Source: Neospora caninum Liverpool
Taxonomy: Eukaryota; Apicomplexa; Conoidasida; Eucoccidiorida; Sarcocystidae
DNA: 64,000 nucleotides
Assembly: GCF_000208865.1 (NCBI RefSeq)
Contig: NC_018396.1
Coordinates: forward strand, 4,644,514-4,708,513
Reading direction: 5' to 3'
The notes under the pieces were generated by a model. The model saw only the letters and a list, made by a program, of their open reading frames with translations, was not told where the DNA came from and did no database searches. A program made the position numbers and the translations under genes. Shown one piece after another: positions 1 to 11,502 of the stretch (positions are counted from its first letter, which is position 1; the number at the start of each line of letters is the position of its first letter).

Positions 1-2106
1 TAAATGTATGTATGTAAACATATGCATGCAATACAACAAGGTTGACAGAAGAAGAGAAGAAACAAAATTCAGCGTAGGGAAAAGCGATGGGAAAAGACCA
101 AATCGGAGACAGAGAGAACGACAAGGAAGAGAGATGAGAACAGCATGAAAAAAAACAATCAGGGAGCGTTTTCTTCCTCTCTTTATCTTGATTGCCTTTT
201 CCTGTCTTCTCCTGTTTTGGAGAGAGAAAAAAGGAAAAATGGAAAAACGAGATGAGGAAGAAAGAGCGGTTTAAAGAAGCTTGTTGTTTTGTGTCTTGTC
301 TTTTTTAGTGGTTGTCGTCGCGAATACCGAAGAGCCTCACCTGGCAAACCGGAGGAGGCGTGATGACGTTTTCGGGAAAAAATGGGGAAAAAATTGAAAA
401 AAATGCAAGAAAAATAAGAGACAAAGAGTAGATTTCAGTACCAATGTTCTCTTTGGATCATCTTTTTTTCTCTCGCTGTTTCCACGAAAAAAGGTTCGAC
501 GTTCCGCATGCACCATGCACGTGCGATGTTGCACTACTGGCTGCACACCGGTCAAATCTCGACAGGCAACGCAGGAAACCCGATTTCCTTCTTTCCGCTT
601 TATCTAGATAACTTGTTTCTTCTTCCTCAAGAGAGAAGAGCGGAGGAAAACTGAACATAAAAACCGGACGAGAAGACATGGAACGGAGGGACACCAACGT
701 CGAGGACGGCAGTCGATGCTCATCTTCTTTGCCTCGCTCCCGACGCATGCTCTCCTCTTCTACACGTGAAACAGCAAAATCCAGAGAGGAAGAATAACAT
801 TGGGCAAAACGACCGGACTGTATGCACACAGTTTCACCAGTCTTGCGTTTCTTCATAAAAAACAGGCTTTCGCCGAAAAGGTGGAGAGAAATAGACACGA
901 CAGGGCGCAACTTTCAGATCCCACTCCGCATTCATATCCCCCCAGTATGACTGTTGGAACGAGAAAGTATGGGAAGCCACATTTATTCCTATCTACACAT
1001 ATACCTATCTAAAAGCATTCATCTGAATTCGTGCACACCAAAAGAGGCGTGTCCTAACACGAAGTCGCCTGATTGAAAACCCCGAAGATGGCGAAGGGCA
1101 TGCGGGGAACGCAGAGCAGTGAGAGGACAGTTTTGCGAAAGGATAGGAGGTTTGAATATCAAACGACGCGCAGCCGCTTTCTTTTGTCTTCTTTTCCTTT
1201 CTTCGATCTTCTTTCACGACAGAGTTTGAGCCGGAAGACCGCTCTCATTACTTCGAGGCTGCATTTTCTAGAAAGCATGGAATGTGCATGCGGCAGGCTC
1301 GCCACCGCTTGCGCCGTTCCCTTTCAGTCTCGTTTCTCTCTTCTGCGCGGTTCTCTCTTAGTCTCGCTCTCTTCCACCCACTCGTTCTCTTATTGTCTTC
1401 ATTTTCTCTTTCCCCTCTCAATCTCTCTGTCTCGACGCCGCCGCCGATGTCAGAGCGAGGCGCTCAGTTCGCTTTCTCTTCTCACCCAACCGCTTTCCTA
1501 AAACACCCTCCCGGCACTTTCGCGTTCCGGCACGGACAGCCATGCAAACGAAGCGACCAAATTCTCGCTTTCGCCAGGCTGGATCCTCAAGGCGGAAAGC
1601 GCGGCCCAGCTTCTCTCGTCTTGAGAAAACTACTGCCGTGTCTGGCACGCCTCGAGTGCAGGCGCAGAACATGCTTTCCTCTCAGTTCGGCTCATACTCG
1701 GGGCACTCTGACATGCGTTTGCGTCGCATTAAACACAGGCAATCTATCTGCACAAAAACGCCGCTGCAAACCTCATGTGAACTTCCGTTCTGTCGCGACG
1801 CGTGCGCCACCTTCGCCGAAAGTCGAACCTTTCTAGCAAGACAAACTGTTTGAAAAAGCGGTGGACATTTACACAGGCGAAGAAAAGAGAAAGAGAACGG
1901 CAAAAAATCTGACGCCTCCGGTCAAGGGAACGACACGCGTTTCGACGTTGGCCGAGTTCAAATGAGAGAAAACAGCTCGAGAAACTTCCATACATTCACA
2001 CGTAACCGCGTATAGATATGCACACAGGCATACACACGCAGACCAAACTATGTGCATATATACATACACGTGCAAGCTAATATATATATATATATGCATA
2101 TATATG

Positions 2107-2142
<36 letters not shown>

Positions 2143-3547
2143 TATATGTATATAGGTACAGATGTACGCATTAAGAAGTACATATACATATACATATACA
2201 TATATATGTATGAGTAATTCAAACAGAATATACCAAAATAAATACATTGACACAGATACATGCATCCGCGCATACATGTGAGAATTCCAAAGTGCGTGAT
2301 TGACACATGGTTTTGACGAGAAAAGAAGTATCTGATCGCACTTGAGCGCCAGTGTCTCTACGTCTTGGCGCCAAGCACGCCGAGCGTTTGTCTCTGCAAA
2401 GAACTGCATTCTGTCACGCGGCGTTGCGTGAATGCAGCCGCATAAACGAGTGGATTGCCACGGGAGAAAGCAGTTTCTCTGGAGGAAAGGCGGCTGCTGC
2501 ACGAAAGAAGCCAAGCGGAATTTGGTTTGCAGCGCAGGCACCGACTCTCTAGAGTGGAAGATAGGAAAAGTGGATTCAGCGAGACACTTCGAAAGAAATG
2601 TCTACACCTCTCTGTAGTGACACACGGACATGCGTCGTTTTATCTGCACGAAGATATAAATATATAAATATATACATATATATCCATTTTGAGAGGTTGA
2701 TGCATACTTAGTAGCCATACGCTTAGCTGCGGTGTAAGATCTATACTTGAGAGGATGATGAACGTGTACGAATCTGCAGTGATACACAGAAACAGTTGGA
2801 GGCATGCATCTGCACATGCAGATGCGAGCACGTAGAGACGTTGACAGCTCGGCAGAAGCGGGAAAAGAAGCTGAGACAGCGCGTTTCCCATCAACTCGTT
2901 GATTTCTCGCGTTGCTCATCCACGCCTTGATTTCTCGTGTTTCACAGCGCCGGTTAGAGAAGCACGAGAGACGCGGCAGGACGGCGAGGAGCCGCGAGGG
3001 CGCCTAAGACGCTCGACGTGCGGAGCAAAACGCACCGACACGGCTGATCATTGATTCGGTCGATTTGGTGAAGAGCGAGGAGGAGAGAAGGCGCACCTCT
3101 GAGAAACAAAAACAGATTGACGGGGAAGCCGTGTGCCGTCCATCTGCCGCGCACGCCAGCGGGGAGAACACGTGGACTGGAAAGAAAGTGAGCATACAGC
3201 GAAAAAAAGAGCGGACAAGCTGATACGGAACAGAGAGAGTATCAGAGAGACAGAGAGAGACAGGAAGAGAGAGAGTAATGGAGACTGGAAAGGAAGAGAA
3301 AAAAAGACAGACGGAGAGAAAGAGAAAGACAGACGCTGAGAGAGAGAGAAGACGGAGGACACGGCCGAGGCAGAAGACGCGAAAAGACGTGTCGTTCCGG
3401 CACCCCAGCTGGGGAGCGCCAAAACTCTCTCTTGCCAGTTCGTCTTCATTCTCTTTCGACGCGCCGCGAAGAAAAGAGGAGACTAAAAACAGAGCAGAGC
3501 CGAAGTCCGTCGCAGTGCGTTCGCGTCGCTGTCTCGACACCCATAAC
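1..3547. other. Intergenic DNA, no gene supported
   Basis: Open frames exist on both strands but none shows a recognisable domain, a credible start with splice sites, or a reading better than its antisense. The stretch is purine/pyrimidine skewed and carries a TA plus GA microsatellite near 2079-2148. Around 3200-3400 an AGAGAGAC-type purine tract keeps several frames open by composition alone. Confidence 0.6.
2079..2148. repeat. TA then GA dinucleotide microsatellite
   Basis: Two runs of alternating TA separated by a few bases are followed by about nine GA units. This is one of more than fifteen TA-type microsatellites in the window. Confidence 0.9.
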
Positions 3548-4425
3548 TTACTCTACATCCGTTCGGATGATTCCGAGGTTGTCCTTGAAGTGACGCAGCT
3601 CGGCGAGGATCAACTGCAACCCGATGCGTCCTACCAGAGACACGAGAGCCTCCTGCAGTCGCTCGGACACGGCGCGACGGGAGAGAGCGCGAGGGGGGAA
3701 AGAAGAAGACGGAGAAGGAGAAGACGAAGCAGAGAGAGGTTGCCTGAGGGGAGACATCGGAAGAGAAAGGCAGGGAGCGGGACGCTTTTCCGCGAGAGGA
3801 CACAGCGAAGAAAGAGTAGAGCGAGAAGGCGCAGGACGGTGGAAGGAGACGCTTCGGGAGCGGCGGGATAGGGCGGCGACGGCACAGGACTGCGCATTTG
3901 GCACGCCCGTCGCGCATGAAGCCGAGGAGGCAGAGAGAGGAAGAGGAAAAACCAAAAAGGAAGAACAAGAGAAACCAGGCGGAACAGGAACAGAACACAC
4001 ACTGTGTGGGGTGGCAAGCGCGCGAAAATGGTTCCCACCATTCTAAGACCAAAGCGAAAGAAGAATTCGACTTCTTCTCTCTCTTCTTTCACTTACACAA
4101 CAAACAGCACGTAGAGGAACCGCGAAGTCGAATGCCACGTCTCGAGTCCTCCGTCCTTCTTGTCCTTCTCCGTCCTGTTCCTTTCCCTTTTCCCCGCCTC
4201 GACTGTGGCCTGAATCGTTATCTGGTTCACTCTTGCCGATAGCGTCCCAGGCTCTTCCATCTTTGCATCACGTGGCGCGGCGTCTTGCGTCAGAGAAACA
4301 GACGCCTCGACCGCCCCTGCCCCGAGCGGAGGAGCATCGTTTCCTTCTCGCGAGGTTCTCTCACCGAACTCCTCTGCACGGCCCTCCGCCGCTTTGGATG
4401 GTGCAATATCAGCAGGGAAAGACAT
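3548..4425 (-). CDS. Small hypothetical protein, probably two exons
   Basis: The start at 4425 has a favourable context (GGAAA before ATG). Exon 1 encodes a 74-residue acidic/Ala-rich N-terminus. The last exon (3652-3548) begins after a CTGCAG acceptor and encodes 34 residues ending in DNLGIIRTDVE and a stop; it reads as a clean amphipathic helix (SLVGRIGLQLILAELRHF). Joining 4425-4204 to 3652-3548 keeps frame and gives 108 residues, but the donor used (GTCGAG) is poor. A near-perfect GTAAGT donor lies at about 4099, in a phase that does not fit this last exon, so an additional exon may be missing. I do not recognise the family. The final exon is the most credible part. Confidence 0.4.
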
Positions 4426-4550
4426 TTTCCTCCTCCACTCTCGACAGGATGCCGAGAGAAATCAGGAACAAACAAATCGCGCGTGTCCTCTTGGCTGTGA
4501 ACGCAGATCACACGAGCGCCGAAAGGTGCCTGCTCTTCCGCTTCTCACCA

Positions 4551-4603
4551 TCTCTCTCTCTTCTCTCTCTTCTCTCTCTTCTCTCTCTTCTCTCTCTTCT
4601 CTT
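4551..4603. repeat. Nine-base pyrimidine tandem repeat (TTCTCTCTC)
   Basis: About five to six uninterrupted copies of the unit lie just upstream of the small minus-strand gene, on the side of its start codon. No coding role is seen. Confidence 0.85.
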
Positions 4604-5396
4604 CCTTTCTCACTCTCCCCGTGATTGTCCTCGTCAGCAACGGGTTCGCTGTCTCTGCTGGCGCCTTTTTTTGTTCCGAGACGCTGTCTCCTTTTGTCGC
4701 CTTGCCTCTCGTCCCTTAGATGAGGAGCGCGCAGAAGCGAGGACTTGAAACCGGAAACACACAAGGAAAATCGTCGCGAAACCAAACAAAAAAGATGTAT
4801 TTTTTGTCTGTTTCTGTGTCTGAAAATGCCTGTTTTTTCCATCGCAAAACCGCGCATGCAGTCTCGAGTTCTCGCCCGACCCACAAAACACGCTGCATGC
4901 GTGCGTTCTTCTCGGACATCCTTTCATCTCTCTACACTTTTATTTGAGAGCGGAAGGAACTGCCTCTCGCCGCGAAGCCGCGTGTTTGTTCGTCTTTATT
5001 CCCTTTTTCTTCTCTTATCGAACAGGCGTCTCGTCTCGCCCAGTTTCTCCTCTCTTCCCTCGAGGAGGGCGGCTGTCGTCCTCAGCAGGCAGGCGCGGCA
5101 GAAAACTTCCGTGACACATTTTCAAGTTCTCATCGTGGAAAAAAAGGCGGAAACACACAGCGTACAGTGTACAGTCAAAACAGGCTCTTTCCGTTTCTCG
5201 CGAGGTGCTGCTGAGCTGTACGTACACCTCAGCACCACCTCGCTCCGGCCAGCTTTTTTCTCTTCCCTGTCAGCCGCAGCTCGCCGCGTTTCTTCTCATC
5301 GTTTCCCAGAAAGAGAGAACTTTCCCACGAGGACACGCATTCTGCCCAGCAAGCACCGCGCACCAAACCGGCCTTCCGTTTCGTCCTGCGTTCATC

Positions 5397-6692
5397 ATGG
5401 CGTTCCTATTCTCCTCCCCTTTCTCGCAACTTGCCTTCGACCCCGAATTCACTCCAGACAGCGGACCGTCCCACTCTGACGCATGTCCTTCCACATCCTC
5501 TTCCTCCTCTTCCTTCTCTTCATCTTCCTTCTCTTCCTCTTCCTTCTCTTCCTCTTCCTTCTCTTCTTCCTCTTCCTCTTCCTCCTTTGGTGTTGCTTCT
5601 TCGCCTCGGCCGAATGCGGTTCATCACCACGTAAACTTTCTCGTTCAAGGGGGCGTCTCGAGCGTCTTTTTCTCTCCTTCGCTCTCGCGTGCGTTGCTGC
5701 GAAACGCCGTGGCCATCAGCCTCAAACACTCGCTGCGGCTCCACCCGGAGCTCAAGTGGGGCGCATGCAAGAACTGCTGGACGCCGTACGTCCCGGGTGT
5801 CTCCTGCTGCGTGCGCCTTGAGACGCCCGGTCGCGCTGCCTGCCGAGAGAAGAGGAAAAGGGGAGAGTTGCGGAAGAGAAAGGCGCGGAGCAGAGAGGCG
5901 CGGAGCAGAAAGACGCCCGAGACAGACTGCGCGGAGGCTGCGGCGTGCGCCGACCGGGCGGTTTCGCATCGAAGGCGAGACAGGGGCGTCTCGCAAAAGG
6001 AAGCTTTCACGGCGAGGAACGCTCAGAGAGGGCCCTGGCGAGGCGAGGCAGGCCTTGAAGGAAGTTCCGAGGGACACGCAACAGAAGCAGAGGCCGAAGA
6101 CGAAAGCGAAACACCCGACAGAGAGACAGGCGGATCTAACCCGCCGGAGACGCCGGTCGAGAAAAAACGGCGAAGTGTGCATGCGGACCACGCGGAAGAA
6201 GGGAGCAGAGAAAAAGACGCTGCATGCCTTGAAAAGGACCGAGAGAGTCAGAAGAGTCGCACGCGACGGAGCATTCGACGCGCAGGCATGACTCTGAGAA
6301 TTCGAAACCGAAACAGACGAGAGAGAGAGAGAACACATCACCCAGACAACTCTGACACGACAGATTCCTTCTCAGTCACTTCCCCTTCATCTCCCTCTTT
6401 CCCTCCCTCTTTTTCTTCTCCTTCTGATTCCTCTCTTTCTGCCTCCTCTTTTCCGCCTGCTGGGCTCGACTGCCAGTCTCGAGGTGTAGCGCCGGGTCGA
6501 GACCCGCGTGCGGCTTGGGCACGCGCGGAAAGCGCGCAGTTTCCTGCTCCGGAGGACCGGAGGAAGGTGACGGAAAGAAGCGACACGGCGCTGCCGGCGT
6601 TCGTCTTTGTCACCTGTCTCTCGTGCGGCGTCTCTCGCCGGCGCGGCGCCGTGGCGCAGACGCCCTTGGAGGAGGAAACTGCGGAGCGTTGA
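5397..6692 (+). CDS. RNase P protein subunit, Rpr2/Rpp21 family
   Basis: Single-exon gene, 431 residues. The ATG at 5397 is chosen because the upstream in-frame sequence looks like leader. Rpr2/Rpp21 proteins bind the RNA of nuclear RNase P, which removes tRNA 5' leaders, and form a zinc ribbon from two CxxC pairs. Both are present. The first (GACKNCW, C124 and C127) sits in the signature ELKWGACKNCWTPYVPGVSC, preceded by a basic helix (RALLRNAVAISLKHSLRLHP). The second is VTCLSCG (C407 and C410), followed by SRRR close to the C-terminus. Some 280 residues separate the pairs, against a few tens in human or yeast homologues; the insert is Arg/Glu/Ser-rich. An N-terminal tract of FSSSS units is encoded by a 15-base repeat at about 5496-5585. 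I assign the family with good confidence; whether the insert is retained in mRNA is not shown. Confidence 0.85.
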   Translation: MAFLFSSPFSQLAFDPEFTPDSGPSHSDACPSTSSSSSSFSSSSFSSSSFSSSSFSSSSSSSSFGVASSPRPNAVHHHVNFLVQGGVSSVFFSPSLSRALLRNAVAISLKHSLRLHPELKWGACKNCWTPYVPGVSCCVRLETPGRAACREKRKRGELRKRKARSREARSRKTPETDCAEAAACADRAVSHRRRDRGVSQKEAFTARNAQRGPWRGEAGLEGSSEGHATEAEAEDESETPDRETGGSNPPETPVEKKRRSVHADHAEEGSREKDAACLEKDRESQKSRTRRSIRRAGMTLRIRNRNRRERERTHHPDNSDTTDSFSVTSPSSPSFPPSFSSPSDSSLSASSFPPAGLDCQSRGVAPGRDPRAAWARAESAQFPAPEDRRKVTERSDTALPAFVFVTCLSCGVSRRRGAVAQTPLEEETAER

Positions 6693-7486
6693 CTCTCGGC
6701 GTCTGTCTCGCGTCTTTGGCGAAATCAGAGATCGTTTTCTCGAAGCGAGCCGACGAAACAGAAGGCACTTGCAATGAGAAGAAAGACGGAGCGGTTGTGC
6801 GTCGCATGTCAAACAACGAAATGCCTCTCGACGGAAGCTGGCGCGAATGCCCCGTTTTTTCGGAAAAAAGGCAGACACACACAAAAAGAGAAAGTTGGAT
6901 CCATCTCTCAAGTCTGCCTCGCGTCTCTTCTGTGCAAAACAATGCTTTGAGGTCTCGCACCGAAACTGAAGATGCCTTCTCTGCTGTCGCGGAAACTTTC
7001 TCGTCCTCGGGCCGTTTTTAAAGTGTTTTCAAGAATGACGCATCCGCATGCCGACACCCTTTTCGCGACTTCTTCGGACGGCACATGCTGCAGTCGGGGA
7101 AGACAAATCTCCCACGTGTCTCCATGCTGCCACGTTTCTCGCACTGCTCAGCAACTTTTTGATTCTACTTGTTCGCGGTGTTCTACGCAGTATTACACGC
7201 AGAGAGACAGAGAGAGACATACGCTGATGCTCATACTTCCGTACGAGAAGGTAAAGATATACACACACCGAAAAGGAGAGAAAGACTGATATGTATATAT
7301 GTTTACACTTATGATTACAATATATATTATATGCATATTCCCACATACACGCAGAGATACCTCCGTCAGTGTTCGTATATTTACCTGTGTATATGCACAT
7401 GTGCTGGCACTTGCGTATAGCTTCAGATATATATATCCATAGATACATATATAGCGACAGGAGACACACGCGTACGCCTGCTAACC

Positions 7487-7521
<35 letters not shown>

Positions 7522-8546
7522 AGAGAGAGAACTAGCTGTTCCGTTAAAGTCGAGAAAGATGCGGGTGACAAGACTGCGCCGTTCCTTTGCCTGTGTGACG
7601 GAAACGCACCCCAGGCACCGGTGTCGACAATGGAAGAAATCCTCGCGTTCGGCTGTACATACACCTGAGCAGCGTCGCAGCCGCCCAATACAGGCTTTCT
7701 CCGACGAATCACGAGCCGTGCAAACAGGAAGGCCTGGATTTTTCGATGGCGAAATCCGCTCTCTGCTTGGCTCCATACTGGGATATATGTCTCTTTAGAG
7801 ATACACATATATGTAGATATTTCTCTAGACGTTTAAGTGCAAGTTTCAGTGAATATCTACATATTGACGCATAGATTGTTGTAGATAATGATGTGAATAC
7901 TTGTGTATACACTTACGAGGGTATCCATACTCTTGATATTCGTATATATACATATATATATATTTATTTATTTAAGCGTATATTTTTTGTGACATGGCGT
8001 GCGGATCGTGAACCAGACGGGCCACATGGACTCGTATACTTCTGCACAAGTTGGCAAGAACGCATGCGCGGCTGAGGGTGTCCCCCCATGACGTTCGGTT
8101 GCCTCCCGAGGTCTCGGGTTTTTGGCGGGGCTGCCAGGCCCGTTCCAGTTTTCTGAAAAAATTTAGACACGGAAAACGGAGAAAAAGCAACGCCACATTA
8201 AGCCGGCGCGTCTGTTACCTGCCAGTTTGAAACTGCATGCACCAAGGGAGCCGGCCGAGCCTCGGGTGTACGCACACCGAAGGTCGGGAGACGCGTGGGC
8301 TGCCTCCTGTCGCTGTAACCCAGACTGATAAAGCCAGGGAAGGATACGAAAGGGAGGTGCGTAGAGATGCACGGAAAGGAAAAGAGGGAAGAGGAAAGAG
8401 ACAGGATACAGAGAAGCATTCGGCCGCAAGAGGCACAAACAGGCGAAAACGCGACGGAGCGAGAGCAAGAAAGGAAGAAACACCTCAGCCGAGGAGACAG
8501 CGACTGAACAAAAAGAAAGAGAAGAAAGAAGAGGAGCCCGTGAGGG
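6693..8546. other. Intergenic region between convergent genes
   Basis: This lies between the RNase P subunit gene (+) and the minus-strand gene ending at 8547. It is AT-rich from 7250 to 8000, with a TA run at 7489-7518 and irregular TATA-like repeats, and it has near-palindromic GTGTAC words at about 7653 and 8261. No coding exon could be supported. Confidence 0.6.
7489..7518. repeat. TA dinucleotide microsatellite
   Basis: Fifteen uninterrupted TA units, followed by GA units. Confidence 0.9.
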
Positions 8547-9476
8547 CTAGAGAGAGCACGAACACGAAGAGGAATCTGTTTCCTCGTCGTTCGCCTGAGC
8601 TTCTTCCCTGTTTCTCTGCTTGGCTTTCCGTTCAAAGTACTGTACATACACCGGACGATCCTTGAGCCAGGGCGGGAGGTTGGTGATGTCGGTGATTTCT
8701 TTCATGGCGGGCGTTTCGTCGGGAAGGTACCGAGCGAGACTTTCTCTGCACTTCTGCAGTTCACCTTCGAGGCGCGAGCACAGAAAGTCGACTGGAATTT
8801 CACCAGGCAAGTCGCCAGCTGCTTCTTCCTTCCCGTCTTCGCTTTCCTGCTTGCTCTCCGTCGCCGCTGCGGCGAGACGCCCGTCCCCCTCAGGTGTACG
8901 TACACCCGAGCGCCCGCCGAGGGCGCCGAAGTCGCGGCACTGGCTGTAGAAAAGGCGGTGCGAGTGGTAGCATTTCCAGTCGTCGCTTTCGCTGCTTTTC
9001 CTTTTGAGTTCTTCTTCAAAGAGAGTGTCAGTTGTTCGCTGGTGATCAAAGAGGCGGCTGCTCATGAACGCGATGAACGCCGTGTTTAGCAGCAGTGACG
9101 AATACTTCACTTTCTGCTGGAGACTCTTTTGGTCCCAGAACCGGCGGACCTCGTTCAAAAGCGCGGCGAGTCGGGCCGAGAACGTCGAGAACGACGAAGG
9201 AGAAGACGAAGAAGACGAAGAAAACGAACGTGAACACGACGCACGAACCAGCAAATGAGGACGCACGAGGACAGGATAAATGCGGAAACGAAAGACGCAG
9301 GCGGGGGAAGGTCGAGAAAACGAAGAATAGGAAGAGAAGGGGAAACGAGAGGAAGAAGAGGACAGAGAGAAAGAAGACGAGGAAGACACAGAAGAGAGAG
9401 ACAAGTGAGAGGAGTGCGAGGGAAGACGAGAGTGAAGGGCGGACGCGCCGCAGCTGCTGAGGCATTTACCCGCCAT
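8547..9476 (-). CDS. Hypothetical Ser-rich protein with one predicted membrane segment
   Basis: Single open frame, 309 residues, starting at the first ATG (MAGKCLSSCGAS); the frame stays open upstream only through non-ATG codons. Residues 20-105 are dominated by serine runs. A basic, Arg-rich patch (RFRIYPVLVRPHLLVRAS) could be part of a mitochondrial presequence, but this is inference. After QQKVKY comes a short hydrophobic segment (SSLLLNTAFIAFMSS) that could span a membrane, then a charged region with KCYHSHRLFYSQC, an acidic Ala/Glu-rich linker, and a more ordered-looking C-terminal part (NLPPWLKDRPVYVQYFERKA) before an acidic tail. I do not recognise the family. The gene is divergent from the FHA gene at 11.5 kb. 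Confidence 0.6.
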   Translation of the reverse strand: MAGKCLSSCGASALHSRLPSHSSHLSLSSVSSSSSFSLSSSSSRFPFSSYSSFSRPSPACVFRFRIYPVLVRPHLLVRASCSRSFSSSSSSSPSSFSTFSARLAALLNEVRRFWDQKSLQQKVKYSSLLLNTAFIAFMSSRLFDHQRTTDTLFEEELKRKSSESDDWKCYHSHRLFYSQCRDFGALGGRSGVRTPEGDGRLAAAATESKQESEDGKEEAAGDLPGEIPVDFLCSRLEGELQKCRESLARYLPDETPAMKEITDITNLPPWLKDRPVYVQYFERKAKQRNREEAQANDEETDSSSCSCSL

Positions 9477-11502
9477 GATTCGTTTTCGAAAACAGCAAAG
9501 GGAAAAGACAAAAGCGGAGCATCTGGAGAGAGACCGGGCAGAGATGTCCCCGAAAGAGACGGAGCGGGCGGTGTGTTGACGGAAACAACTCCCGAAAGAG
9601 GAATCTGCCACTTCGAATGCGAGCAGAGAGTGACGATTGAAATGATTGAAGTCTCCTTCAGCTTCGTCTCTTCACCTTGTTTAGGAACGCCCCGCACACC
9701 ACCTCGAGAGAGCGGAGGGGGGCTCTGGGGACAGGGCGGCGCGAGAGCGGAGACCCGTAGGAAGGAAACGCGACATCTCATACGAGCTCTCTTCTCTCTC
9801 TCTCTGCTTCCCCCTGGCGTTTCCCGTTCTTTCCCAAACACTAGATTTGCGTTTCAGATGCCTTTCTCTTCTCTGAGTAGACCGCCGGTGCCCTTTCTGC
9901 CTTGCAGTCTGAGGCAAACGGCGAGACGAGGCGCGCGCGCGTTTAGACTCGAAGAATCAAAATACTGGAAAAAGAAACTCCTTCCCTCTCTGGTGTGCGG
10001 CACCGAGCGCTTTCCCCGGACACCCAAAACAGACGCCCCGAGAAAGAAGGGAAATCCGAGAGGCGTGTTTTCAACAAGTCTCCTTCCCTCCATTCGCGCT
10101 CTTTCTCTTGAAAGTTTCGTCTTCTCTGTTTTTCCCTGCGGCCGTGGATAAACGCGTTCTTGTTTTTGCTGTTTTCTCCAGAACCCTTCCGCATGAGCGA
10201 GAAAAGCGCGGTCTGTCTCCCATCTAAATACACACCGCGAGGGTGACAACAGCTGTCTTCGATTTTTCTCGCGTACGAGCCGAAACAGAGATCCGCCACC
10301 GCGCGAGAGACCCGCGGAGAGAGGGAGAAAGCTCTCGCCGTTTCCTCGTTTTTTCTCTCTCTGCTAAATGTTTCGCTCTCTCTCTCTCTCGTCCCTTTGG
10401 AGAGAGGATGTATCTCTGCGTTCAGGCGCTTCTCTCCCGAGGCAGACACAACGTCGGGAGCCCGCGCAGGCGATAATTTCAAAACGAGGGCGTTGCTGCT
10501 GCAGCTTCAGCTTCTTTTTCGCGTGTTTTGTGTTTTTTCTTTTCTTTGCTTCCGTCAAGAAAAAAGAAAAAGGAGAGACAGAGCCGGGGGAATATCGCTC
10601 TTTCTCTTCCCTGCCTCCCTGCGAGATCTCCGAGGAGGACGAACACCAGGCGGTCACACGCCTCTTTTCTCCCCGCGGAGGACCGTCATCTCCCTCTTCT
10701 TTCCTTCTTTTTCCTTCACTTTTTATTGGCTTCAAAGTGCATTTTCAGGAAAAAAGGGAAAGAGAACGAGGGAACTCCCGATGCACTCCGTCGCTTTCCG
10801 CGATAACGTCTTCGATCTCTCGAAAAACCGCATCCCGAACGTTTTCGCTCTTCTTCAGCGCATCCTCGCTCCTCTCGCGGTCGTTTTTTCTTTTCCTTTT
10901 CTTCTCGGTTGCGTCTTTCCGTTTTTCCTGTGTCGCAGAAGACCGCTTTCGCGGCTCTCCCCTTTTCAAGGAGCTGTGCCGCTCGTTTCCAGGACTCTTT
11001 CGTCTCCTCTTTCTCTCCCTTGTGGCTCTTTCAACCTAGCGTTACGCGTTTCCGTCAGCCCTTGCGTCGTATTATATCCCTTTCCCCTTTAAAGACATTC
11101 CGTCTCTCTCTCTGCGCGCGTTTTCCTCTCCCTTCTCTCTGCCTTCTGTCAGTTCGCTTCCCTCCCCCAGGTTCTCGTCTTCTTCCTCTCCTTCATCTCT
11201 AGCTGTTCACGCCCTTCTTCCCCTTCGTCGGTCTCTCATTGCCCGATCGCTCTCTCGCCTCGTTTGCTCTCGTTCTCTGTCGTTCCCCCTCTCCTTTCGC
11301 ACTCTCCTCTCCTCTTTCGCTTTCTCTGTCGCTCCCCCTCTCCTTTCTTCCTCTCTTCCTCCCTTTCTCTCTGTTGTCCTTCCGTTGTCCTCTCTCTTCT
11401 GCACACCCACGGTGTCCCGTCTCTCTCTCTTTTCGTGCGATTGCCTCCTCGCCCTTTCTATCTTGTTTGGCCGCTCCCTTTTTGTTTTCTCGTGTCAGAA
11501 AG
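9477..11502. promoter_or_regulatory. Shared upstream region of divergent genes, pyrimidine-rich
   Basis: About 2 kb separates the start codons of the minus-strand gene (9476) and the FHA gene (11503). The right half (10.3-11.5 kb) is strongly CT-rich on the + strand, which keeps several frames open without coding character; it probably includes a long 5' leader for the FHA gene. No individual promoter element can be assigned. Confidence 0.4.

Noticed and set aside
9477..9611. Upstream extension of the minus-strand Ser-rich protein
   Set aside because: The extension begins with GTG, not ATG; 9476 is the first ATG in frame.
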